NCBI GenBank assembly: GCA_027296805.1
Contig: JAPUIR010000003.1
Coordinates: 1-8,732, forward strand
DNA: 8,732 nt
Origin: Chloroflexota bacterium
GTDB taxonomy: Bacteria > Chloroflexota > Dehalococcoidia > Bin125
Direction: 5' to 3'
The translations under genes were made by a program, and so were the position numbers. The notes beneath the pieces were generated by a model. That model saw only the letters and a program-made list of their open reading frames with translations. It was not told the origin of the DNA and did no database searches. Shown piece by piece: positions 1-7,062 of this stretch. Position 1 is the first letter of the stretch. Each line of letters starts with the position of its first letter.

Positions 1-25
1 CCGCGAACACCCGATCCTCGGCCAT
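1..25 (-). CDS. start of an unidentified gene, cut by window edge
   Basis: An ATG at 25-23 opens a frame reading M-A-E-D-R-V-F-A before the window ends. A GGAG Shine-Dalgarno core lies at 35-32, six bases upstream of the ATG, and the start is only 20 bp past the argS stop. A good ribosome binding site at short spacing behind a same-strand gene suggests the next member of the argS transcription unit. Eight residues are too few to assign a family, so no function is proposed. Confidence 0.55.
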
Positions 26-45
26 GCCCCGCTCCGTTCGCTCGT

Positions 46-1731
46 CTACATCGTCTCCGGCGCGTCGATCCCGATCAGATCGAGCGTCCGCGCCACCGTG
101 GTCTTCGCCGCCAACGTCAGCCGCAGCCGTGCCCGCGAGAGCTCCGCCGCCTCCGCATCGATCACCCGGCAGGCCCCGTAAAAATCCGTGAACGACTGCG
201 CCAGCTCCATCGCATAAGCCGTCAGATGATGGGGCTCCAGCCGCTCGGCCATGTACGCGATCAGCTCCGGCAGCCGCAGCATCTCCCCGATCAACGCCAG
301 CTCCTCGGGCTGTTCCAAAAGCTGGACATCCCCGTCTGCACGCAGGCCGGCTTCCTCGCCCTTGCGCAAAATGCTGGCGGCGCGGGCGTGCGCGTACTTC
401 ACGTACGAGGCTGGATTCTGCTTCGGATCCTGACTCGTGGCGACGTCCAAGTCGAAGTCCATCTGCGCGTCGGACGACCGTTGCAGCATGAAATACCGCG
501 TCGCATCCTTGCCCACCTCCGTCACCAGCTCGCGCAACAGCACCAGGTTGCCCGAGCGCTTCCCCATCCGCACCCGCTCCTCGCCGCGCCGCAGATGCAC
601 CAGTTGGTACAGCAGGATATCCAAGCCACCCGCGGGACCTCCCACCGCCTCACTGGCCGCGATCGTCCGCGCCACGTGGCCATGGTGGTCGGCTCCCCAG
701 ACGTCGATCACTCGCTCGAAGCTGCGCTCCACGAACTTGTCGAAGTGATACGCCACGTCCGAACCGAAGTAGGTCGGCTCCCCGCTGCTGCGCACGAGCA
801 CGTCATCCTTGTCCTCGCCCAGCTTCGTGGATGTGAACCAGACCGCCCCCTCCCGCTCCGACACGAAGCCGGCCTCCCGCAACCGCCCCATCGCCGCCTC
901 GTAGGGCGACTGCCCCTCTAACGACGGCCGCCCCTCGAACAGACTCGACTCGTTGAACCAATGGTCGAAATGCACGCCCAGCAGTTCTAAGTCGGCTTGA
1001 ATCGACTCTATGACCAGCGCGATCCCGCGCTCCGTCAGCTCCGGCGTGGCCCCGTCGTTGTTGAGGTAGCGCTCCCCCACCTCCGACCGGATCTCCTCCG
1101 CGAGATCGATCATGTACTCCCCGGGGTAGCCGTCTTCCGGAATCGGCGCCTCGCGCCCGAAGAGCTGTTGGTATCGAGCGAACAGCGTCGCCCCGAACGT
1201 GCGCGCCTGCGACCCGGCGTCGTTGACGTAGTACTCGCGCTGTACCGCGTACCCCGCCGCTTCCAGCACCCGCGCCATCGAATCGCCTAGTACCGCGCCT
1301 CGCCCGTGCGCGACATGCAGCGGCCCCGTGGGATTGGCCGAAACGAACTCCACCTGTGTCGCTCGCCCCGTTCCCAGCTCGAGGTTCGCCCAGGTCGCGC
1401 CGCCCGCCGCGATCGCGTCGACCTGCTGGCGCTTCCAGGCCTGGCTCAGCCGGACGTTAATGAACCCTGGCGCCGCCACGCTCGCCTCGCCGATCAACGT
1501 CCCGGTTTCCACCCGTTCCGCGATCGCCTCTGCGATCTCCAGCGGCTTCCGCTTCAGCGTCCCCGCCAGCCGCAGCGCAACGCTGCTCGCGTAGTCTCCG
1601 TGCTCCGGCTTCTGCGCGCGCTCCACCACCACCTCGCCCACGGGTACCGCGGGCAGCGTCCCATCCGCCTGCGCCACGTCGAGCGCGGCGGCGATCGCGG
1701 AGCGGATGGCGTCTCGGACCAGCTCGGCCAT
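46..1731 (-). CDS. argS: arginyl-tRNA synthetase
   Basis: Class I aminoacyl-tRNA synthetase that charges tRNA-Arg with arginine using ATP in the cytoplasm. From the chosen ATG it is 561 aa, normal for ArgS. Residues 1-95 form the ArgS-specific N-terminal domain (HGDYASSVAL at 44-53). The catalytic core opens with SANPTGPLHVAHGRG (131-145), where HVAH is the HIGH signature with Ala in place of the usual Gly. Further hallmarks are YYVNDAG (167-173) and WGADHHGHV (345-353). The KMSKS position reads RMGKRSGN (388-394 region), one of the degenerate forms common in ArgS. Residues about 440-561 are the DALR anticodon-binding helical domain, including YVKYAHAR (443-450) and a C-terminal Met. The start at 1731 is preferred because the N-terminus then matches family members; an in-frame TTG at 1836 would add 35 atypical residues. 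No strong Shine-Dalgarno precedes 1731. It lies 186 bp downstream of recG and probably has its own leader. Confidence 0.97.
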   Translation of the reverse strand: MAELVRDAIRSAIAAALDVAQADGTLPAVPVGEVVVERAQKPEHGDYASSVALRLAGTLKRKPLEIAEAIAERVETGTLIGEASVAAPGFINVRLSQAWKRQQVDAIAAGGATWANLELGTGRATQVEFVSANPTGPLHVAHGRGAVLGDSMARVLEAAGYAVQREYYVNDAGSQARTFGATLFARYQQLFGREAPIPEDGYPGEYMIDLAEEIRSEVGERYLNNDGATPELTERGIALVIESIQADLELLGVHFDHWFNESSLFEGRPSLEGQSPYEAAMGRLREAGFVSEREGAVWFTSTKLGEDKDDVLVRSSGEPTYFGSDVAYHFDKFVERSFERVIDVWGADHHGHVARTIAASEAVGGPAGGLDILLYQLVHLRRGEERVRMGKRSGNLVLLRELVTEVGKDATRYFMLQRSSDAQMDFDLDVATSQDPKQNPASYVKYAHARAASILRKGEEAGLRADGDVQLLEQPEELALIGEMLRLPELIAYMAERLEPHHLTAYAMELAQSFTDFYGACRVIDAEAAELSRARLRLTLAAKTTVARTLDLIGIDAPETM

Positions 1732-1752
1732 GGCGTCGACTCGGATCGAAAG

Positions 1753-1787
1753 TCCCGGGGTCGATCGCGTGATCGAGCGTCCCGGGA
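1753..1787 (-). promoter_or_regulatory. bipartite inverted repeat in the argS leader
   Basis: On the minus strand, TCCCGGG (1787-1781) pairs with CCCGGGA (1759-1753), and inside these TCGATC (1776-1771) pairs with GATCGA (1766-1761) around an ACGC loop (1770-1767). The two perfect stems (7 and 6 bp) are separated by an asymmetric internal loop (ACGC against a single C). The structure ends 21 bases before the argS ATG. It lacks a T run, so it is not an intrinsic terminator. It could be a leader hairpin affecting argS translation or stability, or a protein-binding operator. The repeat is read directly; its function is inferred. Confidence 0.5.
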
Positions 1788-1793
1788 GACGCC

Positions 1794-1799
1794 ATCGTA
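1794..1799 (-). promoter_or_regulatory. possible -10 box for argS
   Basis: TACGAT on the minus strand matches the TATAAT consensus in 5 of 6 positions and would place a transcription start near 1787, at the 5' edge of the inverted repeat upstream of argS. No credible -35 hexamer is seen at 16-18 bp spacing, so this is a weak call. It is offered because argS sits 186 bp from recG and probably needs its own promoter. Confidence 0.25.
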
Positions 1800-1917
1800 C
1801 TCGCGTGGGCACCACAGCGACAGCGCCGCCCGGCAAACGCCAATGCTGCGTTTACGCCTCTCGGGTGGCGCGCCCAAAATCCGAGCGTGCCTGCTCGCGA
1901 GTCCGCTGCCGCGAACG

Positions 1918-4419
1918 CTAGTGAACCGCTTCCGCGCCCTCCACCGAAAGCCGTCCGGCCCGACGCGCCAGGGGCTGGTGCTCCGGGGCCCGCAGGTTCG
2001 GATCGCGTTCCAGGATGCGCTCCGCGTAGTTGCGCGCCTGGAGCAGCAACGTGTGGTCGGTCAACTTCGCCACCCGCAGATCCGGCAGCCCCGATTGCCG
2101 CGTCCCGAAATACTCGCCCGGCCCGCGCATCTCCAAGTCCGCCTCGGCCAGATCGAAGCCGTCGCTCATGCGCTCCATCAGCGTCAGCCGCTTGCGCGCC
2201 GCATCGCCGTCGGTCTCCGACAACAGATAGCAGAACGACTGATGCTCCGCCCGGCCGACCCGTCCCCGGAACTGATGCAACTGCGACAGCCCGAAGCGGT
2301 CCGCCCCCTCGATCAGCATCACCGTCGCGTTCGGCACGTCCACGCCCACCTCCACCACGGCCGTCGAGACCAGAATCGCCGCCTTCCCCGAGCGGAAGTC
2401 TGCCATCGCGCGTTCCTTGTCCGCCGACGCCATGCGCCCATGCAACAGCCGCATCCGCTCCGATAGATCGGGAAACACTGCGCTGCGCAAGCGCTCGAAC
2501 TCCTCCACCGCGGAGCGCGCCTCAATCGCCTCCGATTCCTCCACCAACGGGCAGATCACGAACACCTGCCGCCCGGCCGCGACCTCCTCGCGCACCTTCA
2601 CGTAGACCTCCTCGCGCTCCTCCGGCCCGATGAACCGCGTCTCGATCGGCTGCCGTCCAGGCGGCATCTCGTCCAAGCGCGAGACGTCCAAATCGCCGTA
2701 AATCGTCAACGCCAGCGTGCGCGGGATCGGCGTCGCGGTCATCACCAACAGGTGCGGACTGCCGCCCTTGCCGCGCAGCGCGTCGCGCTGCATCACACCG
2801 AACCGATGCTGCTCGTCGACCACCGCCAGGCCCAGCCGCTCCAGCCCCACCCGCTCCGTGATCAGCGCGTGGGTCCCCACCACAATGTCCAGCTCGCCCT
2901 GCTTCAGCGCCGCCTGCACCTGCCGCTTCTTGCCTGCCTTCGTCGCGCCGGTCAGCAGTGCGATCCGCACCGGCCGCCCCAGCGCCGGCGAGACCGAATA
3001 GTCGTGGAACAACGACTCCCCATCTTCCACCCCAAAGATGCGCCGGAACGTCGCGTAGTGCTGCTCCGCGAGCACCTCCGTCGGTGCCATCAACGCGGCT
3101 TGGTAACCGGCCGCCACCGTCCCCAGCATCACCGCCGCCGCCACCACCGTCTTGCCCGAGCCCACGTCGCCTTGCAGCAGGCGCGCCATCGGCTCATCTC
3201 GTCCCAGGTCCGAGCGCAACTCTGTGATCGCCCGGATCTGCGCGTTGGTCAGCTCGAACGGCAACGCATCGACGAATGTCTGGATAAAGTCGCCCGCCAG
3301 CCGGATCACCGGTGCGTCTCGACGCGCCCGCGCCTCCCGCTTGCGGCTCAGCACCGCCACCTGAATCGACAGCAGCTCCTGGAACGCCAGGCGCTCGCGC
3401 GCCCGGTCCCGCGCCTCCATCGATTGCGGGAAGTGCAGCTCCCGGATCGCCTCCGCCTCCGGCGGATAGTCCGTCTCTTCCAGCACCTCCGGCGGCAACG
3501 ACTCCGGTACCAAGTCGGCGTACTGCTCCACCGCCGCGCGGGCCAGCTTACGCACCGTCCGCCCGGGCAACCCTTGGGTAAGCGCGTAGACCGGCACGTA
3601 TCGGCCCACGTGGGTGCCCGACTCCTCCCGGTCCAGCAGCTCCCACTCCGGCGACGTCAGCTGCGGCTTGCCGCGGTACGCCGTCACGTTCCCCGCCAGC
3701 CCGATCCGCGCCCCCTCTGGCATCTGCTTGGCCAGATACGCTTGGTTGAACCACAGCACGCGTAGCGACCCGCTCGCGTCCTTCACCACGATCTCAGTGC
3801 TCCGACGACCCTTCCCCATGAACGCGACCCGCGATTTCTGGATCGTTCCGATCACCGTCGCCGCTTGCCCCACGAACAGCTCCGCGATCGGCTTCACGTT
3901 CGTGAAGTCCACATGCCGCGTCGGGAAGTACCACAGCATGTCTTCCACGCTGGTCACGCCCACACGCGCCAGCCGATCGACCGTCACCTGCTGGATCCGC
4001 CCCAGCGTCGCGACTGGCGCCTGCAAGCCGGTGCCCGGCGCGCTCTTCGACGAGTCTCGCTTCCCGCGGGGACCGTGCTCCTTGCTTGCTGCTTGAGCCT
4101 CAACCGCTGGCACGGACGCAGCCGGGGCCCGCCGGCTCTCGCGCGGCGCCGCCTTGCCGCCGTAGCGGCTCACCACCTGCGACGCCCACGCCGCCCGCTT
4201 CGCCCGGCTCAACGACCCATAGCCGTCGCGCGGCAGCGCCGCCACGATCGGGTAGAGCGCGTTTCCGGGCTCCGCATGCGCCAGCACGCCCCGCAGGTAG
4301 CCATCCAGCCCCCCCGATACCGCGCCGTCGTCGAACTCGCGCCGCTGCTCCGCTCGCAGCATCTTCAGGAGCGTGACGACCGCGTCGACCGGGGGGCGTG
4401 CCGCCGGCCGGGATCTCAT
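1918..4419 (-). CDS. recG: ATP-dependent DNA helicase RecG
   Basis: Superfamily 2 double-stranded DNA translocase that regresses stalled replication forks and remodels branched intermediates such as Holliday junctions and D/R-loops. At 833 aa it is longer than the roughly 690 aa of E. coli RecG. The excess is an N-terminal extension: a mostly helical segment (about 1-90) and a Pro/Ala/Ser/Lys-rich linker (about 90-135). The canonical protein starts near 136 with a helix-hairpin-helix-like stretch, then an OB-fold wedge (about 180-265). Helicase motifs: Walker A GDVGSGKT (417-424), PTEVLAEQH (446-454), DEQH (535-538), TATPIPRTL (561-569), LLHGRM (658-663), QFRGRVGR (716-723). The TRG-type segment GFDLAEADLEMRGPGEYFG (754-772) couples hydrolysis to translocation. 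The ATG overlaps the degV stop as ATGA with no strong ribosome binding site, implying translational coupling. Confidence 0.97.
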   Translation of the reverse strand: MRSRPAARPPVDAVVTLLKMLRAEQRREFDDGAVSGGLDGYLRGVLAHAEPGNALYPIVAALPRDGYGSLSRAKRAAWASQVVSRYGGKAAPRESRRAPAASVPAVEAQAASKEHGPRGKRDSSKSAPGTGLQAPVATLGRIQQVTVDRLARVGVTSVEDMLWYFPTRHVDFTNVKPIAELFVGQAATVIGTIQKSRVAFMGKGRRSTEIVVKDASGSLRVLWFNQAYLAKQMPEGARIGLAGNVTAYRGKPQLTSPEWELLDREESGTHVGRYVPVYALTQGLPGRTVRKLARAAVEQYADLVPESLPPEVLEETDYPPEAEAIRELHFPQSMEARDRARERLAFQELLSIQVAVLSRKREARARRDAPVIRLAGDFIQTFVDALPFELTNAQIRAITELRSDLGRDEPMARLLQGDVGSGKTVVAAAVMLGTVAAGYQAALMAPTEVLAEQHYATFRRIFGVEDGESLFHDYSVSPALGRPVRIALLTGATKAGKKRQVQAALKQGELDIVVGTHALITERVGLERLGLAVVDEQHRFGVMQRDALRGKGGSPHLLVMTATPIPRTLALTIYGDLDVSRLDEMPPGRQPIETRFIGPEEREEVYVKVREEVAAGRQVFVICPLVEESEAIEARSAVEEFERLRSAVFPDLSERMRLLHGRMASADKERAMADFRSGKAAILVSTAVVEVGVDVPNATVMLIEGADRFGLSQLHQFRGRVGRAEHQSFCYLLSETDGDAARKRLTLMERMSDGFDLAEADLEMRGPGEYFGTRQSGLPDLRVAKLTDHTLLLQARNYAERILERDPNLRAPEHQPLARRAGRLSVEGAEAVH

Positions 4420-5264
4420 GCAGGCGCCCGCAGGATCGCCGCTCCCAGCGCCGCCGGCCCCGTGTGCACCCCGATCACGGGGCTGACTTGCAAGATCCCC
4501 ACCTCCACGTCGGGCAGCGCGGTCCGGATCCGCATCGCGAGCTCCTCGGCGTCTCCCGGCGTGGTTCCGTACAGCACCGCGATCCGCTCGGGGCGCGGCG
4601 TCCGCACGATCGTCTGGAAGAGCCGCTCGGTCGCGCGCTGACGAGTGCGCGGCCTCTCGATCCCCTCAATCTCGCCGTTCGCCAACTCCAGCAGCGGCTT
4701 CGTGCGCAACAGCGTCCCCAGGAACGCCCGCGCCCGGCCAATCCGACCACCCTTCTGCAGGTACTCCAACGTGTCCACGAACAGCAGCACCCGCGTGCGC
4801 GCCGAACCGTCCAGCGCCGCCGCCCGCACCGTGCCCATGTCTCCGCCGGCCGCCGCCGCCTTCGCCGCGGCCAGCACTCCGTTCCCAAGCCCTACCGTCG
4901 CCGAGTTGGAATCGATCACCTCAATCGGCGGTCCCGACTCCAGCAGTCCGCGCGCGGTCTGCGCCGCATTCGTGGTCCCGGACAGCTTCGCGCCCAGGTG
5001 CACCGACACGATCCCATCCACATTCTCCTCTGCCAGCACCCGGTCGTAGGTCTCCTTGAACGCCCCCGCCGACGGCTGCGACGTGCGCGGCAGAATCGCG
5101 CTCGCCTCCATCCGCCTGTAGAACTCGTCCTTCGTGATCGTCACGCCGTCTTGATAGACTTCGTCGCCGAAATGCACGTTGAGCGGCACCACGACGATCC
5201 CGTACTTGCGGATCACGTCCTCTTCCAGGTCCGCCGTCGAGTCGGTCACGATCCGGATGGTCAT
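4416..5264 (-). CDS. DegV family fatty-acid-binding protein (FakB-like)
   Basis: 282-aa cytoplasmic DegV/EDD-fold protein. Family members bind one long-chain fatty acid in a buried pocket; as FakB they present its carboxylate to the kinase FakA for acyl-phosphate formation. Visible hallmarks: N-terminal IVTDSTADL (5-13), TSQPS (61-65), KLSGT (93-97) in the carboxylate-binding loop, QKGGRIG (170-176) and the C-terminal VIGVHTGPAALG (263-274). The ATG at 5264 is chosen because Met-X-(I/R)-IVTDST is the family start; an in-frame GTG at 5282 would add six residues and has no better ribosome binding site. It lies about 60 bp downstream of a FakA-like gene and overlaps recG by 4 bp. The partnership with the neighbouring kinase-like protein is inferred from family knowledge and adjacency; acyl-chain preference cannot be read from sequence. 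Confidence 0.95.
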   Translation of the reverse strand: MTIRIVTDSTADLEEDVIRKYGIVVVPLNVHFGDEVYQDGVTITKDEFYRRMEASAILPRTSQPSAGAFKETYDRVLAEENVDGIVSVHLGAKLSGTTNAAQTARGLLESGPPIEVIDSNSATVGLGNGVLAAAKAAAAGGDMGTVRAAALDGSARTRVLLFVDTLEYLQKGGRIGRARAFLGTLLRTKPLLELANGEIEGIERPRTRQRATERLFQTIVRTPRPERIAVLYGTTPGDAEELAMRIRTALPDVEVGILQVSPVIGVHTGPAALGAAILRAPA

Positions 5265-5296
5265 CGCAGGCTCACGTGCCACAAAATGAGAAAGTG

Positions 5297-5305
5297 CTTA
5301 TACCA
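5297..5305 (-). promoter_or_regulatory. extended -10 promoter candidate for degV-recG
   Basis: In the 61-bp fakA-degV gap, which is AT-richer than its surroundings, the minus strand reads TTGGTATAAG (5306-5297): TATAAG preceded by TG-N, an extended -10 element. A start near 5290 would leave a leader of about 26 bases before the degV ATG. The best -35 match is poor (CTGAAT, 3 of 6, 16-bp spacing), as is common with extended -10 promoters. The same TTGGTAT core occurs in the rpmB promoter candidate. Confidence 0.4.
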
Positions 5306-5325
5306 ATGCGCGTGCTGCATTCAGC

Positions 5326-6987
5326 CTACTCCAGCGACGCCAGCCACGGGTAGTGCGGCTGCCCGCCTATGACAAGCTCCACTTCGACCTCTTCACCCAG
5401 GACGGCCTCGACCTCGCGTTTCGTCGTCGCCGCCTCGTCTGGATCCACGTCCAGCCCCTGGTACAGCGTGAGCAGCACCCCGTCCGTCTGGCGTTTCAGC
5501 ATCGCCTGCACCAACGCGATCAGCGCGCCCGCGTCATCGTTGCTGCCCTCTACGATTGTGCCGTCCAGCGCGGCGAACGACTGGCCCTCCCGCAACGCGA
5601 CCGGCTGCCTGATGGCTCTTGCGGCCCGCGTCACAAACCCGCTCACCAGCCTCGCTGCCGCCCCCGACATCCGCCGCGCGTTCCTCGCCGCCTCCCCGCC
5701 CTGCTCCAGCACCAACAACGCGGCCACGCCGCCCGGCTGGTCCGTCGACGCCACCACGCGGATCCGGGGACTCCCGGCCTGCTCCGTCGCCAGCCGCGCC
5801 GCCAGCTCTGCCGCCGGGACGATGTTCGTGTCGTTCGCCAGCACGATCACCTCGCGCGCGTGTGTCGTCCTTGCTGCCTGCAGAATGGCCGCCGCGCTCG
5901 GGTTCATCGTCGGGCCGCCCGCCACGACCGCCGCCACGCCCAGATCGTGAAAGAGCTGCATGAACCCCTCTCCCGACGCCACCGCCACCACCGCCAGCTC
6001 CGGCAGTTCGTGGCGCGTCTCGGCCAGCAGCCCCGCATGCTGCGCCGACATGTCGTCCGCCTTCTGCCCCGACACGGCGCCGAAGACCGCCGCCCGCGCG
6101 AAGGCCGACTCTGGAGCGCCTGTGTGCACGTGCACATGCAGCATCGACGGATCGCCCACCACTCCCACCGAGCTTCCCACCTCCGACATCGCCACCCGCA
6201 GCGCCTCCACCTCCAACCCCTCGCCCGTCACTACGAACTCCGTGCAGAACCCGAACCCGGCTTCGCTCGCCTGCCCGGCCTGGACCAGCCAGCCCGCGTC
6301 GATGGCTCCCGCCTCCACGGGTGCCTGCGGCGGGTCCAGCCCCTGCACGCCGAACAGCATCCCCTCCCAGACGATGGCCAGACCGAGTGCTCCCGCATCC
6401 ACGACGCCGGCCTCGCGCAGCATCGGCATCTGCTCCGGCGTACGCTCCACCGCCAACTGTGCGCGCTCCAGCCCAGCCTCCATCAGCGCCACGATGCTTT
6501 TTTCTCTCACCGCATTGCCCATCGCCGACGCGACCGACAGGATCGTACCCTCCCTCGGATCGACCACCGCCCCCCTGGCCGCTTCCGCCGCGTGTTCCAA
6601 CGCCTGATTCAGCGCCCCGATGTCGTCCCGCTTCGGCCCGGTCATCGATTCCGCCAATGACTCCGCCAACCCGTGTAACCACTGCGACAGGATCACCCCG
6701 GAGTTACCACGCGCGCCTAGAAGCGCCCCCCGTGCGGCGAGGCGCAGCTCCTCCGCCGCGGTCTCATTTCCCCCCTCCGACAGCCGTTCGACCGCCGCTT
6801 GCATCGTCAGGGCCATGTTCGATCCCGTGTCCCCGTCGGGGACCGGGAAAACGTTGATCGCATCGATCGCCGCCGCGTTACGCGTCAGCCAGATAGTCGC
6901 GCTCTCCAGCATGCGGCGCGCCAGCGTCCCCGTCAGCGCCTGCCCCTCGGCGCCTGCGCCCGGGTTTGCTTTGTCTGTCTCACTCAT
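5326..6987 (-). CDS. fakA: FakA/YloV-type DhaL (DAK) domain kinase
   Basis: 553-aa homologue of the fatty acid kinase subunit FakA (YloV family, formerly annotated dihydroxyacetone-kinase-like). In Firmicutes FakA phosphorylates fatty acids bound to DegV-family FakB, feeding phospholipid synthesis. The N-terminal DhaL nucleotide-binding domain (about 20-215) carries INVFPVPDGDTGSN (44-57), whose Asp residues bind Mg-ATP, and GARGNSGVILSQ (91-102). A middle domain (about 235-325) includes FCTEFVV (247-253) and HVHVHTG (284-290). The C-terminal part (about 326-553) has the family's GGPTMNPS (357-364) and VLANDTNIVPAA (382-392 region). Length is normal. The ATG at 6987 puts the DhaL domain at the expected distance; upstream in-frame codons to 7170 would overlap rpmB and look non-coding. 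No Shine-Dalgarno is evident, but a -10-like box lies six bases upstream, so the mRNA may be leaderless. degV, the likely partner, follows. No yloU (Asp23-family) gene precedes it. Confidence 0.93.
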   Translation of the reverse strand: MSETDKANPGAGAEGQALTGTLARRMLESATIWLTRNAAAIDAINVFPVPDGDTGSNMALTMQAAVERLSEGGNETAAEELRLAARGALLGARGNSGVILSQWLHGLAESLAESMTGPKRDDIGALNQALEHAAEAARGAVVDPREGTILSVASAMGNAVREKSIVALMEAGLERAQLAVERTPEQMPMLREAGVVDAGALGLAIVWEGMLFGVQGLDPPQAPVEAGAIDAGWLVQAGQASEAGFGFCTEFVVTGEGLEVEALRVAMSEVGSSVGVVGDPSMLHVHVHTGAPESAFARAAVFGAVSGQKADDMSAQHAGLLAETRHELPELAVVAVASGEGFMQLFHDLGVAAVVAGGPTMNPSAAAILQAARTTHAREVIVLANDTNIVPAAELAARLATEQAGSPRIRVVASTDQPGGVAALLVLEQGGEAARNARRMSGAAARLVSGFVTRAARAIRQPVALREGQSFAALDGTIVEGSNDDAGALIALVQAMLKRQTDGVLLTLYQGLDVDPDEAATTKREVEAVLGEEVEVELVIGGQPHYPWLASLE

Positions 6988-6998
6988 CTTGGTATTAT
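6971..6998 (+). promoter_or_regulatory. rpmB promoter candidate
   Basis: A -35-like TTGTCT (6971-6976, four of six) and TATTAT (6993-6998, five of six) are 16 bp apart, and TG-N directly precedes the -10 box (TTGGTATTAT, 6989-6998). A start near 7005 would give rpmB a leader of about 69 bases. The -35 lies inside the first codons of the divergent fakA. Confidence 0.5.
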
Positions 6999-6999
6999 G
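6994..6999 (-). promoter_or_regulatory. -10 candidate for fakA, possibly leaderless
   Basis: The minus strand reads CATAAT, five of six matches to TATAAT, ending six bases before the fakA ATG. Standard spacing would put the transcription start at or next to the A of the start codon. No -35 hexamer is convincing, and no Shine-Dalgarno precedes the ATG, which fits a leaderless message. It occupies the same bases as the plus-strand -10 box of rpmB. Confidence 0.4.
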
Positions 7000-7039
7000 C
7001 CTGGGTGCCCTATGCGGCGCTTTTTCTCTGCACAGCGGA

Positions 7040-7058
7040 GCTCGCGCTTGTGGCGAGC
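7040..7058 (+). promoter_or_regulatory. leader hairpin upstream of rpmB ribosome binding site
   Basis: GCTCGC (7040-7045) and GCGAGC (7053-7058) form a perfect 6-bp GC-rich stem with a 7-base loop, ending four bases before the Shine-Dalgarno of rpmB. It could influence ribosome loading or act as an mRNA target. No established L28 leader motif is claimed; the function is a guess. Confidence 0.35.
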
Positions 7059-7062
7059 CCAT

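Larger units (their letters stand above)
1732..1917. other. recG-argS intergenic region
   Basis: A 186-bp gap between same-strand genes with no coding frame I can support. Besides the argS-proximal hairpin it contains AAACGC/GCGTTT (1835-1840 with 1848-1853, 7-base loop) and CTCGG/CCGAG (1860-1864 with 1881-1885) enclosing a self-complementary GGCGCGCC. None is followed by a convincing T run, so a recG terminator is not evident. I looked for the conserved T-box and antiterminator sequences of tRNA-sensing leaders and did not see them. Confidence 0.5.

Noticed and set aside
1732..1836. TTG start for argS at 1836
   Set aside because: It adds 35 residues with no family counterpart, runs through the inverted repeat, and has no good ribosome binding site.
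1732..1917. T-box or other tRNA-sensing leader for argS
   Set aside because: The region is short and I cannot find the conserved T-box sequence or an antiterminator/terminator pair with a T run.
1306..2466. Long plus-strand open frame (386 codons) spanning argS, the gap and recG
   Set aside because: It is rich in Arg, Pro, His and Leu as expected for the antisense of high-GC genes, crosses two confident genes and an intergenic gap, and has no recognisable motif. The long plus-strand frames at 2752-3765, 4398-5372 and 5353-6660 fail for the same reasons.
5265..5282. GTG start for degV at 5282
   Set aside because: It adds six residues before the conserved family start with no better ribosome binding site; it cannot be excluded fully.
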